From the NCBI GenBank assembly GCA_037976565.1, contig CP137684.1, positions 21,862,814 to 21,926,813 of the forward strand: a stretch of 64,000 nucleotides of DNA, written 5' to 3'. Each line of letters begins with the position of its first letter. The first letter of the stretch is position 1. A program made the position numbers and the translations under genes. The notes under the pieces were generated by a model. That model worked only from the letters and a program-made list of their open reading frames with translations. It did not search any database and had not been told where the DNA came from. Below, piece after piece: positions 22,250 to 35,000 of the stretch. The DNA comes from Mesocentrotus franciscanus (taxonomy: Eukaryota; Echinodermata; Echinoidea; Camarodonta; Strongylocentrotidae).

Positions 22250-25240
22250 TGTATGAATTTCAATCTGAATTTGATTCAGGTTGCTGGCAAGTGAATGAAG
22301 AAGTGAGGGCTAGTATTTTATTGCAAAATTTGCCCTGGTAATGACATAGAACAATGCTTTTCAAAAGACAAGTTGGAGTTCATTCTTCTCTTCTCATTAC
22401 ATTTTTTGTTTGTTTATTCAACCATTAACTTTGTTGGGGAATGAAAGCTTGCAGAGTATTATCAAACATACGAAACAGATTTTTAAATATTGATGTAAAT
22501 CTGTCATAGACTTGTTGCATGCTTCTCTTTATAAGATGATCTATATAAGTGGTAAAGATGTGTTTCTCTTTTGTATCAGTACATTTATCTCTTGAAATAT
22601 AAATTCAGTTGCAGTCTTCAAGTTGCAATATTTTGATAGTTTATATTGAAATGAGTATTTATTCTGTATACCGGTAACCTACACACCTACATGTACTTGG
22701 TGTCTCAAATTCACGTTCATTGTCATTTCATTAGGTCGTATGAAATTATTCAGATGACTACCCGTCATGAATATTCATGACACCTTCATATTTATGAAAT
22801 AATTACAAGAAATAAATATTCATTATGTACTCGCTATTCCAAACGTACTATCTTCTAAAGAGGAGCCTTTTTGTGTGCTGATCTACTGTGTATTCCATCT
22901 AAGTTATACTGTAAAACAGTCTGGATGTTTTTTTCCAGTCTCATAATTTGGTTATATTCTAAAACCTGCAATATTTTGTAGCCATAGATTTTTCAATATT
23001 TTTTTTTTATTGAAAGACTTTTGATGACTTTTTTGTTACTATTTTATACAGGCATAACGTCATATCACAGCCTTTATATGGTCATATTTAAACTTTTTCA
23101 TTAACTTTCAGCCTATTGTGATAATTGTCTTTACCTTTTTATATGCCATTCAAATGAGGTCCTTGTGACGCATGACGTTTATGATGTGATGGCTATACCT
23201 GAAGCTTGCAGAGTTTCCAGTGTTAACCTGGGCATCATTTCACGAAACCATCACAACCAACTCTTTATAACATCTATACATCCGACTTTCCTGCTGCTTC
23301 AGTCATACGATACATGTATGCTGACGACAATTCCCTCACAGTGTCTTCCGCTGCCCAGATTACTACTAAATTATTCCCATAGGCTTAAAACAGGGACCCC
23401 CTGGATCCCGTGCAAATTCCTATAGGTGGCTAATAAAGGGTTAATAACGATGGGCGATATCTTAATGATATTTATGTTGTATATAAATGTATGTTCACTA
23501 TAAATCAGCATATTAAAGTAATTTTTTAGGCTAAACAAGATTGCAGTTGTACTTAGTAATAACAAAAGATATTTGAATATCATTTAAATATTTTCCATGT
23601 CTCGTAAGTTATTCCATTTTGGGGGTTTTGATTATTAAATGTGAGTGATTATGAATAATGATTTCAATAATCTTCAGTACTAACAAGGGTTTCATATTGT
23701 GCATTCATTTTTTATACTTGGAAATTGTTATTACATATCTATTGGATTACATGCAAAGCATGTTTGATATGCTATGAATTATGTGTAGAGGTATATGTGT
23801 TGTAATAGACCAGTTTGTGGTTATGACCACAAATATCCACAGGTCTTTTAAAACTTGGAGAAGTTCCACTTTGAGAAAAATCACGACCAAAGAGGTGGAG
23901 ATGCTTCATGAATACTTTTTGTTTCCCCCTTTTGAAAGGATTACATCCACTTGTGTATCAAGGAATGTACAGTTGGTACATAAATGAATACCGATTGCAA
24001 AACTTTCATGAGCACCTATCCAATATTAATTTCTCTGGGTATTACAAATTTGGTACAAAAGGCTTTCTTAGCTCACGTGCACATTATATGTATCTATGAA
24101 TTGGTTTATCTTGAATGAAAGTTGCAATGCACTATATGATATCGATTGCTGACTTTGGTAAGCTGTAAATACAGTGAAGCCCACCTCGAAAGACCACCCA
24201 AGGGAGACACAAAGTCGTTCTTTGATACAGACAGGTGGTCTTTATACACAGGCATCAATGAGAAACATCGGTTTATGAGACGCTTTACGGACAGGTGTCG
24301 GTAAACAGTTTATTGTAATTGCTTTGAATTCGCTTTTTGTGAACTGTCAACGGAAAATTTGTTTCTTATTTATAACCTAATTAAGCTGAACCTTAAACGC
24401 TATGGAACTACAACCTGGCAGAGTGTATAGTGTAACAAGTAGCATGAGTAATATATGTATGCACCGATAACTGAATCTTTCAAGTTTATCGACTAACACA
24501 AGGAACAAGATGAGTATCCACCGTGTAATAACTGATTTTTGTATTTGCAATATTATATTTGGTTTAAAGAATGTTTTGTTTGGGTATATGCATGTATTGT
24601 GTAATTTCTAAGAATATATACTTTTTATTATACTTTTTATTCAGCATGTTATGAGAAAGCCATTAACTATTATACTATACCATGACATTAATGCCTTTCT
24701 GGCTCTAAAAAGACGATTGGTGGAATATGTGCAGAGGGTAATATGTATGCCTTTTCCCTTTGTCTTTACATATGACCTCATATGTATGTCTTGAAAGTGA
24801 AATATATGTGTAGGCCTAACTTTTTTTATTTGGTAGTCTTAGTAGTAGATCTCTGCCATTTTCTTGCTTTCCCTCTAATGTAGGCTTATGAAACTGAGTA
24901 TAGCAACATTAAATGTATGGCTCTGTTTTTTTGTTTTTTAAAAACTTGTTTTTGTACATCAATTCTACTGAAAATCTACTATTTGAATGCATGATCATGT
25001 CTTGAGAAACTGAAGGGTATTAATCCATATCATATATACACATACAGTGTTTAATATCCTTCTGGCTATCAGCAAACAAAATACGTCCCAAAATGACACG
25101 TCCAGTTCTAAGAAATTGTGACATTCATAATTTATGCTTGATATCAATAATGTTTCTGCGTGAATTTCACTTGATTTGTTTGTGATGCGGCATTAGCTCT
25201 ATAGTGGGAATTGCTCCAGGCTTTATATTATGACTTATGG
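22250..25240. other. 3 kb without recognisable gene
   Basis: AT-rich flank of Apaf-1. ORFs of 60-86 codons show no domain-like pattern. A short inverted motif (GACCACC ... GGTGGTC) at 24200-24240 hints at another small foldback element. Could include a long 3' UTR. Confidence 0.4.
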
Positions 25241-25254
25241 TAAGGTTTGCAATT

Positions 25255-26320
25255 TGGTTTCTTGTTAGGGTTAGGGTTGTAATTTGTTCAGGTTAGGTTT
25301 AGAGTAAGGGTTAGGTTGGCAATTTGGTATCAGGCTAGGTTTAGGGTTAGGGTTAGGTTTGCAATTTGGTTTCAGGTTAGGGTCAAGTTTGCAATTTGGT
25401 TTCAGGTTAGGTTAAGGTCAGGTTTGCAATTTGGTTTCAGGTTAGGTTTAGGGTCAGGTTTGCAATATGGTTTTAAGTTAGGTTTAGGGTTAGGGTAAGG
25501 GTTGTAGTTTGGTTACAGGTTAGGTTTCGGGATAGGTTTAGGGTTAGGATTGTAATTTGGTTTCAGGTTAGTTTTAGGGTTAGGGTTAGGTTTGCAATTA
25601 GGTTTCAGGTTAGGTTTGCAATTTGGTTTTAAGTTAGGTTTAGGGTTAGGGTAAGGGTTATAGTTTGGTTACAGGTTAGGTTTTGGGATAGGTTTAGGGT
25701 TAGGATTGTAATTTGGTTTCAGGTTAGGTTTAGGGTTAGGTTTGCAATTTGGTTTTAGGTTTAGGGTTAGGGTAAGGGTTTTAGTTTGGTTACAGGTTAG
25801 GTTTCGGGATAGGTTTAGGGTTAGGATTGTAATTTGGTTTCAGGTTAGTTTTAGGTTTAGGGTCAGGTTTGCAAATTGGTTTCAGGTTAGGTTTAGGGTT
25901 AGGTTTGCAATTTGGTTTTTAGTTAGGTTTAGGGTTAGGATAAGGGTTGTAGTTTGGTTACAAGTTAGGTTTAGGATTAGGATTGTAATTTGGTTTCAGG
26001 TTAGTTTTAGGGTTAGGGTTAGGCTTGCAATTTGGTTTTTAGTTAGGTTTAGGGTTAGGATAAGGGTTGTAGTTTGGTTACAAGTTAGGTTTAGGATTAA
26101 GATTGTAATTTGGTTTCAGGTTAGTTTTAGGGTTAGGGTTAGGCTTGCAATTTGGTTTTTAGTTAGGTTTAGGGTTAGGATAAGGGTTGTAGTTTGGTTA
26201 CAAGTTAGGTTTAGGAATAGGATAAGGGTTGTAGTTTGGTTACAAGTTAGGTTTAGGATTGTAATTTGGTTTCAGGTTAGGTTTAGGGTTAGGGTTGTGG
26301 GTTTCCGGTTAGATCTAGGA
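25255..26320. repeat. Telomere-like GGGTTAGG minisatellite
   Basis: About 1 kb of units combining GGTTAGGTTTAGGGTTAGG with TTTGCAATTTGGTTTCAGG. TTAGGG motifs are frequent but interspersed. A 193-codon frame of Val/Arg/Phe-rich residues crosses it as a repeat artefact. Confidence 0.95.
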
Positions 26321-26905
26321 TAAGAGTTAGGGATAGGTATTGTGTATGGCTTGGGGTGAAAGTTTGGAATACGGTTCATGTAGGAAATAGCGCCTGGAGC
26401 AATTGTCGTAGGAGCAAGTGTCGTCCAACCTATTTTTCATATTGAAGGTTTGTGAATTAACACTAGATCATACTCAGTTGAATTCTCTGTGTAATAATGT
26501 AATAATCATGTCATAATGACATACATTGATTATTGTATGCGTACTTGTGTAATGTAATGAATAATATATGTTATGAATGATGGATTTTAACAGATAACTT
26601 TGTACTACAATATTATATAGGTATGATTAAGAGCTCTGAGTTTTCATGATTTTTCGGGAAGGTTTTTTTCGATTTCTAATAAAACACTTGAAACACGGAA
26701 AGGTTTGTTCATGTCTTTTATTTTAGATTAATTGTAATTAGTTAATTTGATTATTTAATTTAATAAATTTTTTTTCCATTTCAAAACAATGTGAACACAA
26801 GAACAAAATACAGCAATAAAATCACAATATAAAATGGTTGGGATACAGCTTATAAACAAATTGCTTGTGGGCATGACCCCACTTTTACAAAATGATGGTT
26901 GACAA

Positions 26906-27194
26906 CAGTGGCGGATCCAGGGGTGGCGGTGGGAAAAAATCACCCTTCCGTAGGGAAAAATTTTTCGGGTTCCAAAAAAAATTGTGCTCACTACCCCTGG
27001 CGCCCAAGGGGGGGTGGCGATGGAAAAAATTACCCTTCCCGGAGTGAAATTTTTTTTTTCGGATGCCAAAAATTTTTTTTTGCTCACTACCCGCCCCACT
27101 GAGCGAAAAATCGACCGGCACGATTTTCAAATTTTTGCACGAAGTGCGCCCCTTTTTAGGCCCCCTCCCTTGCCGCCGGCTGGATCCGCCCCTG
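26906..27194. mobile_element. Non-autonomous hAT element with 8-bp TSD
   Basis: Ends CAGTGGCGGATCCAG (26906) and, inverted, CAGGGGCGGATCCAG (27194). A perfect 8-bp duplication GTTGACAA lies at 26898-26905 and 27195-27202. CAG-type termini with an 8-bp duplication are the hAT hallmark. No transposase in its 289 bp. Confidence 0.9.
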
Positions 27195-27249
27195 GTTGAC
27201 AATAATACATATTAATTAGTTGTAGTGTTACTTTAATAATATACTGTAT

Positions 27250-27300
27250 ATACAAATCTAGTACACACATACACACAACACACACACACACCACATACAC
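27250..27300. repeat. (CA)n microsatellite
   Basis: Interrupted ACACAC run between the hAT MITE and the SINE. Confidence 0.8.
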
Positions 27301-27742
27301 GCATACGTTTTATGCAGAGGAGTGGAATGCACTCTTGTATTAGTCAGTATGCTAATTAGCAATGAGATGATAACCGTATCAACTTCTGGGTCAACCTCGT
27401 ACCAGGGCCTTTTCCTTTTTTAGTTTCTACCTACAACAACCTTTATCTATCTATCCATCTATCTGTATGTATTATTTGATGTTATTTTCTTGTATGTATA
27501 TCTTGTCATTAAAAAAATCTCCTGTTTTTTGCTGCCAGTGAAATCAAACGAATACTATTCGGGATCGCCTCTGTTGCAGTTGAATCCACTTCAAAGTAGA
27601 GTGTTGGATAACTGTTTAAAGAGTGGATATTCCCCAATTCTGAATATGGGTCTGCACTCCAAAAGAAGTGATACCTACCTACCTCCCTGGGCCCCCCACC
27701 TCACCCCTCAAGTGTACTTCCACTCCTGTACATTCGAGAGAG

Positions 27743-27932
27743 GGAGGCGCGATGGCTCAGTGGTAGAACAGTGGTGGCGGAACCTCCCGGTTCCGCGTTC
27801 GAAACCAGTTTGATGCGTTATAGTACCCTCGATCATTACCAAGTCCCTCGGAGACGACGTATAAAGCCGTCGGTCCCCTGGTTGCTTAATTATGTGCAAG
27901 CCTTCTTAGCAGTCGGGTAAACCAACCAAACC
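27743..27932 (+). mobile_element. tRNA-derived SINE (plus strand)
   Basis: Begins GGAGGCGCGATGGCTCAGTG (A box), B box GCGTTCGAAACC, then CCCTCGGAGACGACGTATAA and the 3' end TTCTTAGCAGTCGGGTAAAC. The layout and body are the same as in the minus-strand copy at 9640-9837. Confidence 0.85.
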
Positions 27933-28319
27933 AATCAGAGAATATGCAAGCTAGAAACTATTCTGTGTAATACGTGTTCGCTCCGGAACGTAGGCCTACT
28001 ACGAAGCTGGACCCGTCAATCACGGATGACGACTTGCTACCATCTCCCAGCAAGCAAGCCCTCTCTTCAGCGATGAAGGTGAAAGCCGTGCAGCGGGCGT
28101 CATCGAAGCATCGCTGCCCACACCCGACTACTAAACGTACCGTGTATGACGAGTATATAAAGGAACTACTGAGGGTGGTATCGCGGGCCAGAAGTCGAAA
28201 TTTTGTTGATCGCTTGTGGGCTGTCGTAAAATTTGAAATATAAATTAATAGATGAATAGATGATATTACATACTATGTTAAAAGATAGGTAGATTGATAG
28301 ATAGGTAGATATGTACATA

Positions 28320-31216
28320 CAGTGGCGGATCCAGGAATTTCTTACGGGGGGCACAAAATCGCATGGGGTGAAATATATGAAAACGATGTAGCGAGGCGTC
28401 AGCGGCGAGGGAGCGGAGCGACCAAGCGGGGATGGGTCTGGGAGGGGGTCAGAACCCCCTCCCTATGAGTAGGAAGCATTTGCAATTTTAGAACCACATT
28501 AGGTGCATTTTCAGGCACTTCCTGGAGTAATATGACGTAAAATTGCTTTCTCCTACCCCCTCAAAGACTAAAGAGTAGGGATCCAGGGGCGGATGATGGA
28601 ATCTAGCTTTTTGCTAAGGGGTGACCCAATGACGACACGGAGCATCGTCCACGAGCCGCGAAGCGGCGAGGCCATTTTTGTTGTTGCTATTTTGAACCCC
28701 GTAAGTGATGTTTTCCTGGCATCTACTGACACAATGGAGACCATAAAAAGCAGTGCATGATAATTACGTCTTTTTAAATCAAGTAACAGTTTAAGGGGGG
28801 GGGGTTGACCCAAAGACGATGCAGAGCATTAATTGTCAACGAGCCGCGTAGCGGCGAGGCGATTTTTTTTTGGGTGCTATTCTGAACCCCCATAAGTGAG
28901 GTTTTCCTGCATATGGCATCTATATACTAACACAATGGAGACCATAAAAAGGAGTGCATGATGACGTCTATTAAAATAAAATAACAGTTTAAGGGGGGTT
29001 CGACCCAATGCCGATGCGGAGCATTTGCAATTTTAGAACCACATTAGGTGCATTTTCAGGCACTTCCTGGAGTAATATGACGTAAAATTGCTTTCTCCTA
29101 CCCCCTCAAAGACTAAAGAGTAGGGATCCAGGGGCGGATGATGGAATCTAGCTTTTTGCTAAGGGGGGGGGGTGACCCAATGACGACACGGAGCATCGTC
29201 CACGAGCCGCGAAGCGGCGAGGCCATTTTTTGTTGTTGCTATTTTGAACCCCGTAAGTGATGTTTTCCTGGCATCTACTGACACAATGGAGACCATAAAA
29301 AGCAGTGCATGATAATTACGTCTTTTAAATCAAGTAACAGTTTAAGGGGTTGACCCAAAGACGATGCAGAGCATTAATTGTCAACGAGCCGCGTAGCGGC
29401 GAGGCGATTTTTTTTTGGGTGCTATTCTGAACCCCCATAAGTGATGTTTTCCTGCATATGGCATCTATATACTAACACAATGGAGACCATAAAAAGGAGT
29501 GCATGATGACGTCTATTAAAATAAAATAACAGTTTAAGGGGGGTTCGACCCAATGCCGATGCGGAGCATCGTCCACGAGCCGCGAAGTCCGAGCCGCGTA
29601 GCGGCGAGGCGATTTTTTTTTTTTTTTTTTTTGGGGGCTATTTTGAAACCCCGTAAGTGATGTTTTCCTGGCATCTACTTACACAATGGAGACCATAAAA
29701 AGCAATGCATGATAATTACGTCTTTTTTAATCAAGTAACAGTTTAAGGGGGGTTGACCCAAAGATGATGCTGAGCATTGTCCACGAGCCGCGAAGCGGCG
29801 AGGCGATTCTTTTGGGTGCTATTTTGAACCCCCGTAAGTGATGTTTTCCTGGCATCTACTGACACAATGGAGACCATAAAAAGCAGTGCATGATAATTAC
29901 GTCTTTTAAATCAAGTAACAGTTTAAGGGGTTGACCCAAAGACGATGCAGAGCATTAATTGTCAACGAGCCGCGTAGCGGCGAGGCGATTTTTTGGTGCT
30001 ATTCTGAACCCCCATAAGTGAGGTTTTCCTGCATATGGCATCTATATACTAACACAATGGAGACCATAAAAAGGAGTGCATGATGACGTCTATTAAAATA
30101 AAATAACAGTTTAAGGGGGGTTCGACCCAATGCCGATGCGGAGCATCGTCCACGAGCCGCGAAGTCCGAGCCGCGTAGCGGCGAGGCGATTTTTTTTTTT
30201 TTTTTTTTTTTTTTTTTGGGGGCTATTTTGAAACCCCGTAAGTGATGTTTTCCTGGCATCTACTTACACAATGGAGACCATAAAAGCAATGCATGATAAT
30301 TACGTCTTTTTTAATCAAGTAACAGTTTAAGGGGGGTTGACCCAAAGATGATGCTGAGCATTGTCCACGAGCCGCGAAGCGGCGAGGCGATTCTTTTGGG
30401 TGCTATTTTGAACCCCCGTAAGTGATGTTTTCCTGGCATCTATACTAACACAATAGAGACCATAAAAAGCAGTGCATGATAATTACGTCTTTTAAAATCA
30501 AGTAACAGTTTAAGGGGGGTTGACCCAAAGACGATGCAGAGCGCATTGTCCACGAGCCGCATAGCGGCGAGGCGATTTTTTTTCTGTGCTATTTTGAACC
30601 CCCGTAAGTGATGTTTTCCTCGCATCTATATGCTAACACAGTAGAGACCATAAAAAGCAGTGCATGATAACGTCTTTTTAAATCAAGTAACAGTTTAAGG
30701 GGGGTTCGACCCAATGACGATGCAGAGCATCGTCCACGAGCCGCGAAGTCCGAGCCGCGTAGCGGCGAGGTGATTTTGTTGTTGTTGAAAGAGCACTTAG
30801 AACAGGTTATCGGAAAATTAATTCAAGACTAAGTTATAACTTATAAGTTAGAAGTTATAAAGGAGACAAAATCTTTGGTATTAGTCATGTTCGACTTAAA
30901 ATTGCATGCCCCCCCCCCGTCCCTTACCCGGTAAAAAAAAAACACCTTCTTATAATATTATCCCCCTTTCTTTCTTTTCCCTTCTCATTATTCTCCTTTT
31001 CCCCCTTTTCTCTCCTCCGGCTTTCCGCCTTTTCTCTCCTCTCTCTTCCCCTTTCCCCTCCTTTTTCTCCTCTCCCCTTTTCTTTCCTCCCTCTTTTCTT
31101 CTTCTTTCTCTCTTCCCTTTTTTTTCTTTTTCCTCTCCTTTTCTTTCCCCTCCTTTTCTCCTTTTCTTTTTTGGCCGGGGGCACGTGCCCCCCTGTGCCC
31201 CCTGGATCCGCCACTG
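28320..31216. mobile_element. 2.9-kb inverted-repeat-bounded element filled with satellite units
   Basis: Left end CAGTGGCGGATCCAGG (28320) and the inverted right end CCTGGATCCGCCACTG (31216) form 16-bp TIRs, related to the hAT MITE at 26906. ACATA borders both sides (28315-28319, 31217-31221), but no full 8-bp duplication. The interior holds about 12 tandem units and, near the right end, a polypyrimidine stretch (30960-31160) and GGGGGCACGTGCCCCC. No transposase found. Confidence 0.75.
28600..30780. repeat. ~185-bp satellite array with GAGCCGCGNAGCGGCGAGG core
   Basis: Units share GACCCAAAGACGATGCAGAG, CACGAGCCGCGAAGCGGCGA, a poly-T run, TAAGTGATGTTTTCCTGGCA, ACACAATGGAGACCATAAAA and AAGTAACAGTTTAAGGGG. 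Starts lie near 28623, 28807, 29000, 29173, 29351, 29546, 29755, 29933, 30125, 30338, 30520 and 30708. Higher-order repeats exist: the stretch at 28470 recurs at about 29025, and that at 29561 recurs at 30140 (579 bp). Confidence 0.9.
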
Positions 31217-31763
31217 ACATAGATATATAGGTAAGTATATGAGTTACGAATACATTAGAAAATGAATGAATGAATGAATAATATAGATAAGTAATTCAAA
31301 CAGAAAGGAGGAAGAAAGAAATTTAGAAAACCACCAACCAACGAACTAAATAAATGGATAAATATGTAAGTAGAAAATCAAATAGATACAAATAAATAGA
31401 TAAATGAATGAACGGGGGAGGGGGATAAAGTAGAATTTTAATATTAAACAAATTAAATCTAGAAATAAATACCGGTTTGTTTGATCAGGTTTAGTAGAAC
31501 GAAGGGGGTACGTATTTGCAAGGAGATCAAGGACTACCAGCTGATTTACTCTAAGAAATGGATTTTTTTTTCATGGTGTTTTTCAGGCGTACCAGGTTTT
31601 TAAAAATCTCGTAGCTATATAAACACTTAAAAATTGCTTTTCATTTTGATAAAATGTTGTGTTATTGCTCCACTATCACAAGTAATCATTTGAAATGTAC
31701 ACATATTTTCAGCACTTTGCCTACTTTTTGCAAAATTCTGGATGCGCGACTGTATATAACTAC

Positions 31764-32028
31764 CTTGATCCAAAGAAAAAGAGGGCCCACCACTCGACTT
31801 CACCATTGTATGTGTGGTTGATGTTGCAATAGTAACTGTGGCTGTCAAATCATGAGCCCCGGGAGACTCTGAAGCTACATCTGATAGTTCTTGTCCTGCA
31901 GTTGTTCTAGTGGATGTTGCCTGTAGGGTCGGTGATGTTGTTGGTGATGTTGAGGATGATGTTGATGCTGTGATTTTGGTTGATGCATCATTAACCAGGT
32001 ATGTGGTCAAATCTTGGATGGGGTCGAT
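31764..32028 (-). CDS. Ser/Thr-rich (mucin-like) exon, probable tail of the lectin
   Basis: The minus frame reads CIDPIQDLTTYLVNDASTKI, then a block rich in Ser/Thr (TASTSSSTSPTTSPTLQATS) of the kind that is O-glycosylated, and ends SFSLDQ at CAAG|GTAGTT (31764). The 5' edge is uncertain: an AG just before GGTGCATCG keeps phase with exon 33361, but its polypyrimidine tract is poor. Membership in the lectin gene is inferred from strand, order and phase. Confidence 0.45.
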
Positions 32029-35000
32029 GCACCCTTCCATGATATTGGAGTATTTGGTACTGTTGAATGCAGGTGTTCACACGCTGGATGATAGTTAAAA
32101 ATACGAGGCAAAAAGAACAAGAAGAGATTCGATCTGGTGTCTGCAGAAACTATGAACCATTACTCCGTTTTCTTTTTGTCTTGTTTAATATTTGCACTGG
32201 CGTAGCATGCAGAATATGACACACACTAAGAAATAAAGGTATACAATACTGCTACAATAGCAGCGCCCTCTGCCAAATACGCGTAGGTGGATGCAAATCT
32301 GCACTCCAATTGCACCCTTATTTCTTAGTGTGTATATAATAACGTACATTAGACAATATCAACAATATAACAAAACATTATACATACGAGCCTCTTTTCC
32401 CAGAGAGTAAAATCATGTATTTTATTCCCTATCTTTGATCAAGTTCATTAATGTCAGCATAACTTGCTTTTCCTCAGTACATTACGTCACTCCACCGATG
32501 GAGAATGAGCGTGCAATATAAAAACTTGGCTAATCTTTTATTTTGACTTGCCAAATTTTGTATGTTGACAATGTTGGATTGGAAAATTGACATTGCATTT
32601 TTTGTTTTATGTAGTGAATCGTCATTGGAATTTGCTAAGTAATTTTTTTTAATTTTTAGATCCTCTGATTTTCACTGTACATGTTTTAAATGTATTATGA
32701 TAATAATATTGGCTTTCATTCGTGGTATATCAGATATATTGCACTCAGCTAGCATGAATATTGCACTAGTCGAAGACGCTAGAAAAGATATGTTACGGTA
32801 CTTTGATGGGTCTGACTAGAGTCTAATTTGTGTATACTAGCTGGTATGACTGGAGCCGTTTTCCTCTGACATGGGAATATACCATGTGAGAAGCATAACT
32901 GGGAGAGGCGACAAAGAGGGCTTAATTGCCAGTCCTGTTCTGCATTCCCGCAGGACTGTACGTGGTAAGGGCCAATATCTAGATTGGTCCTGTTTTAGTT
33001 GCCTCAGGATCCTGTTTGTGTACTTTAGCTTAAACACATTGTCGTCTAGATTGTCTGCTGTAGGTTTTCCAAAAAGTGTCGGGTAAATTGGACCCAACAC
33101 TTTGTCGCTAAGAGGGATATATTTCACAAACGTTTTTCGCGAAAGGTCGCGATCGTGTGACGCGATCACCGACCCGAAGGTGAAATGAGAATTTACCAGT
33201 CTACTGATTCGGGGAGGGTGCGAAAAGAGGCCCTGCAGTCTTCTTTTCTCGCTTCTCCCCATCCCTTTCTGTCTGTTTTCGCTTTGTTTTGGTGAAGTAA
33301 AAAAAAAGGAATGCATAACTACCATATTAATAGACTGTACATTCGATAAGCCATACTTACTGATTTCTTGTTCACAAATGTAACTGCGTGTGATGGCGCA
33401 ATTCCTACGCGTCCATTGGTATCCCGTCCACGATGCCATTCCAAAACAAACGATGACATCATTGGACTTGTTCGAATATCTAAAATTGGTGTAAGTAAGG
33501 TTTGAGCCATCTAGCCAGGCCACCTCAATCAAAGAGGAGCTTGAAATCTGGTTGAAAAAAAAGAATGACCATGACATTTCTTTGCATATTTTTTCTTCTT
33601 TTAAGAACTACCCATTCAAGCTGTGTGGATACATTTTTTCTTGATATTGATGATTATAGTAGTAGTAGTAGTCGTCGTCGTCGTCGTAGTAGTAGTAGTA
33701 GTAGAACAAGTAGTAGTAGTAGAAGTAGTAGTAGTATAGTATAAGAATTAGTAGTATTAGTATTAGTATTAGTAGAAGAAGTAGTAGTAGTAGAAGAATT
33801 AGTAGTATTATTTGTAGTAGTAGTAGAAGTAGTATCAGTGGTGGTAGTAGTAGTAGTTGTAGAAGTATGGTGATTATATTAAGAATAACGATGCTGACAG
33901 TAATGTTAATGATAATAAGGATAATAACAATACTAATACTCATGATAACAATAACATTTCATTTCTTGTATAGCACGTGTCACTTCATGATACAGATTTT
34001 CTATGTGCTTTCAAAAGAAATACAAGACTTTTGATACAAATATCATTATATAAGCTCCGGCGACCGTAGCGCTGAGTGCATTCAATGAATAAATCTTACC
34101 ATGTACCTCCTTATTACCCTATGGCAAATGCAGTTTGTGTAGTTGTTGTTGTTGTTGTTTTGGTTTATAGGCGTTTATCATTCAAGAGTGAATATTTACG
34201 CCTCTTCTGTTAGGATTTTTTTTCCTCCCAGATTAGATATACTTTTTTTTTAGTATATGGATTTGGATAAATTGGATTCTTGAAAGTTATACATTTTATT
34301 TATTGTTGAAGCGGTCAGTGGCTGGCGAGCAAAAGGCTCATCGGCTGTATAGGACGTCCAAGGACCAACCCGACACGGTACGTTGTGACAAGTTTCTCAA
34401 CTCAGCCTAGTGCTGAGCCTAGGCCCTCCGACGTCCACCAATAAGTCTAGTTGTCTCCACCGCATTTGGCTTCAAAATTTTTTCCGAAAACCAGTAAATA
34501 ACAGAACATAATTATGCATGAAGATTCTAATGGTTAATATAGGCTGTAATCTTTTCTCTTCTTGAGTACTTTTCTCTTCTTTTTTTTGTTTTCCTTTTTT
34601 TTTCTTTCTTCCCTCTTCTTCTTCTTCATGCATTACTCACTATAAAAAAGTGGACGTCTTGGGCTCAAGTAATTAGTAGTTTATGTTGATTGATATTCTT
34701 GCCTCAAAGCTCGGTTTAAATAATAAAAAAAATAATCATTGTTTAGAAGGCTTAGTTCGTTTCATCGGATCTTCGCGTCGGGTGTGGTTGCGGTGTTACA
34801 CGAACTTTCATGAAAAATCAAGCCCTAATTTCTGAAAGGAATACACCCATCTTATCTTGCCAAAATGTTGGGTCTAGTTTACCCGACACTTTCTAAAATA
34901 CCTACGGCAAAACTCGCGCTCGACCCGACACTTGTTTTTATACGAGATGAATAATCACAAGAGTTCATATAACAAGGCTAGCGTTGACACTTTGTCATTA

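Noticed and set aside
25255..26320. True telomere or telomere fusion site
   Set aside because: TTAGGG copies are interrupted by a unique-like spacer motif in every unit; a minisatellite explains it.
25742..26323. 193-codon frame rich in Val, Arg, Phe
   Set aside because: It is the translation of the GGGTTAGG minisatellite; periodic, no other support.
27974..28243. 89-codon plus-strand frame (MFAPERRPTTKLDPS...)
   Set aside because: Fairly non-repetitive and GC-richer than its surroundings, but no recognised domain, no splice context and near a SINE; too weak to call. A profile or transcript search would decide.
32837..33577. 246-codon minus-strand frame through the lectin exon
   Set aside because: Only 33361-33547 is CTLD; the rest is read-through of the intron beyond a good GTAAGT donor.
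33608..33943. Leu/Ile-rich 111-codon frame resembling a membrane protein
   Set aside because: Translation of the (GTA)n microsatellite.
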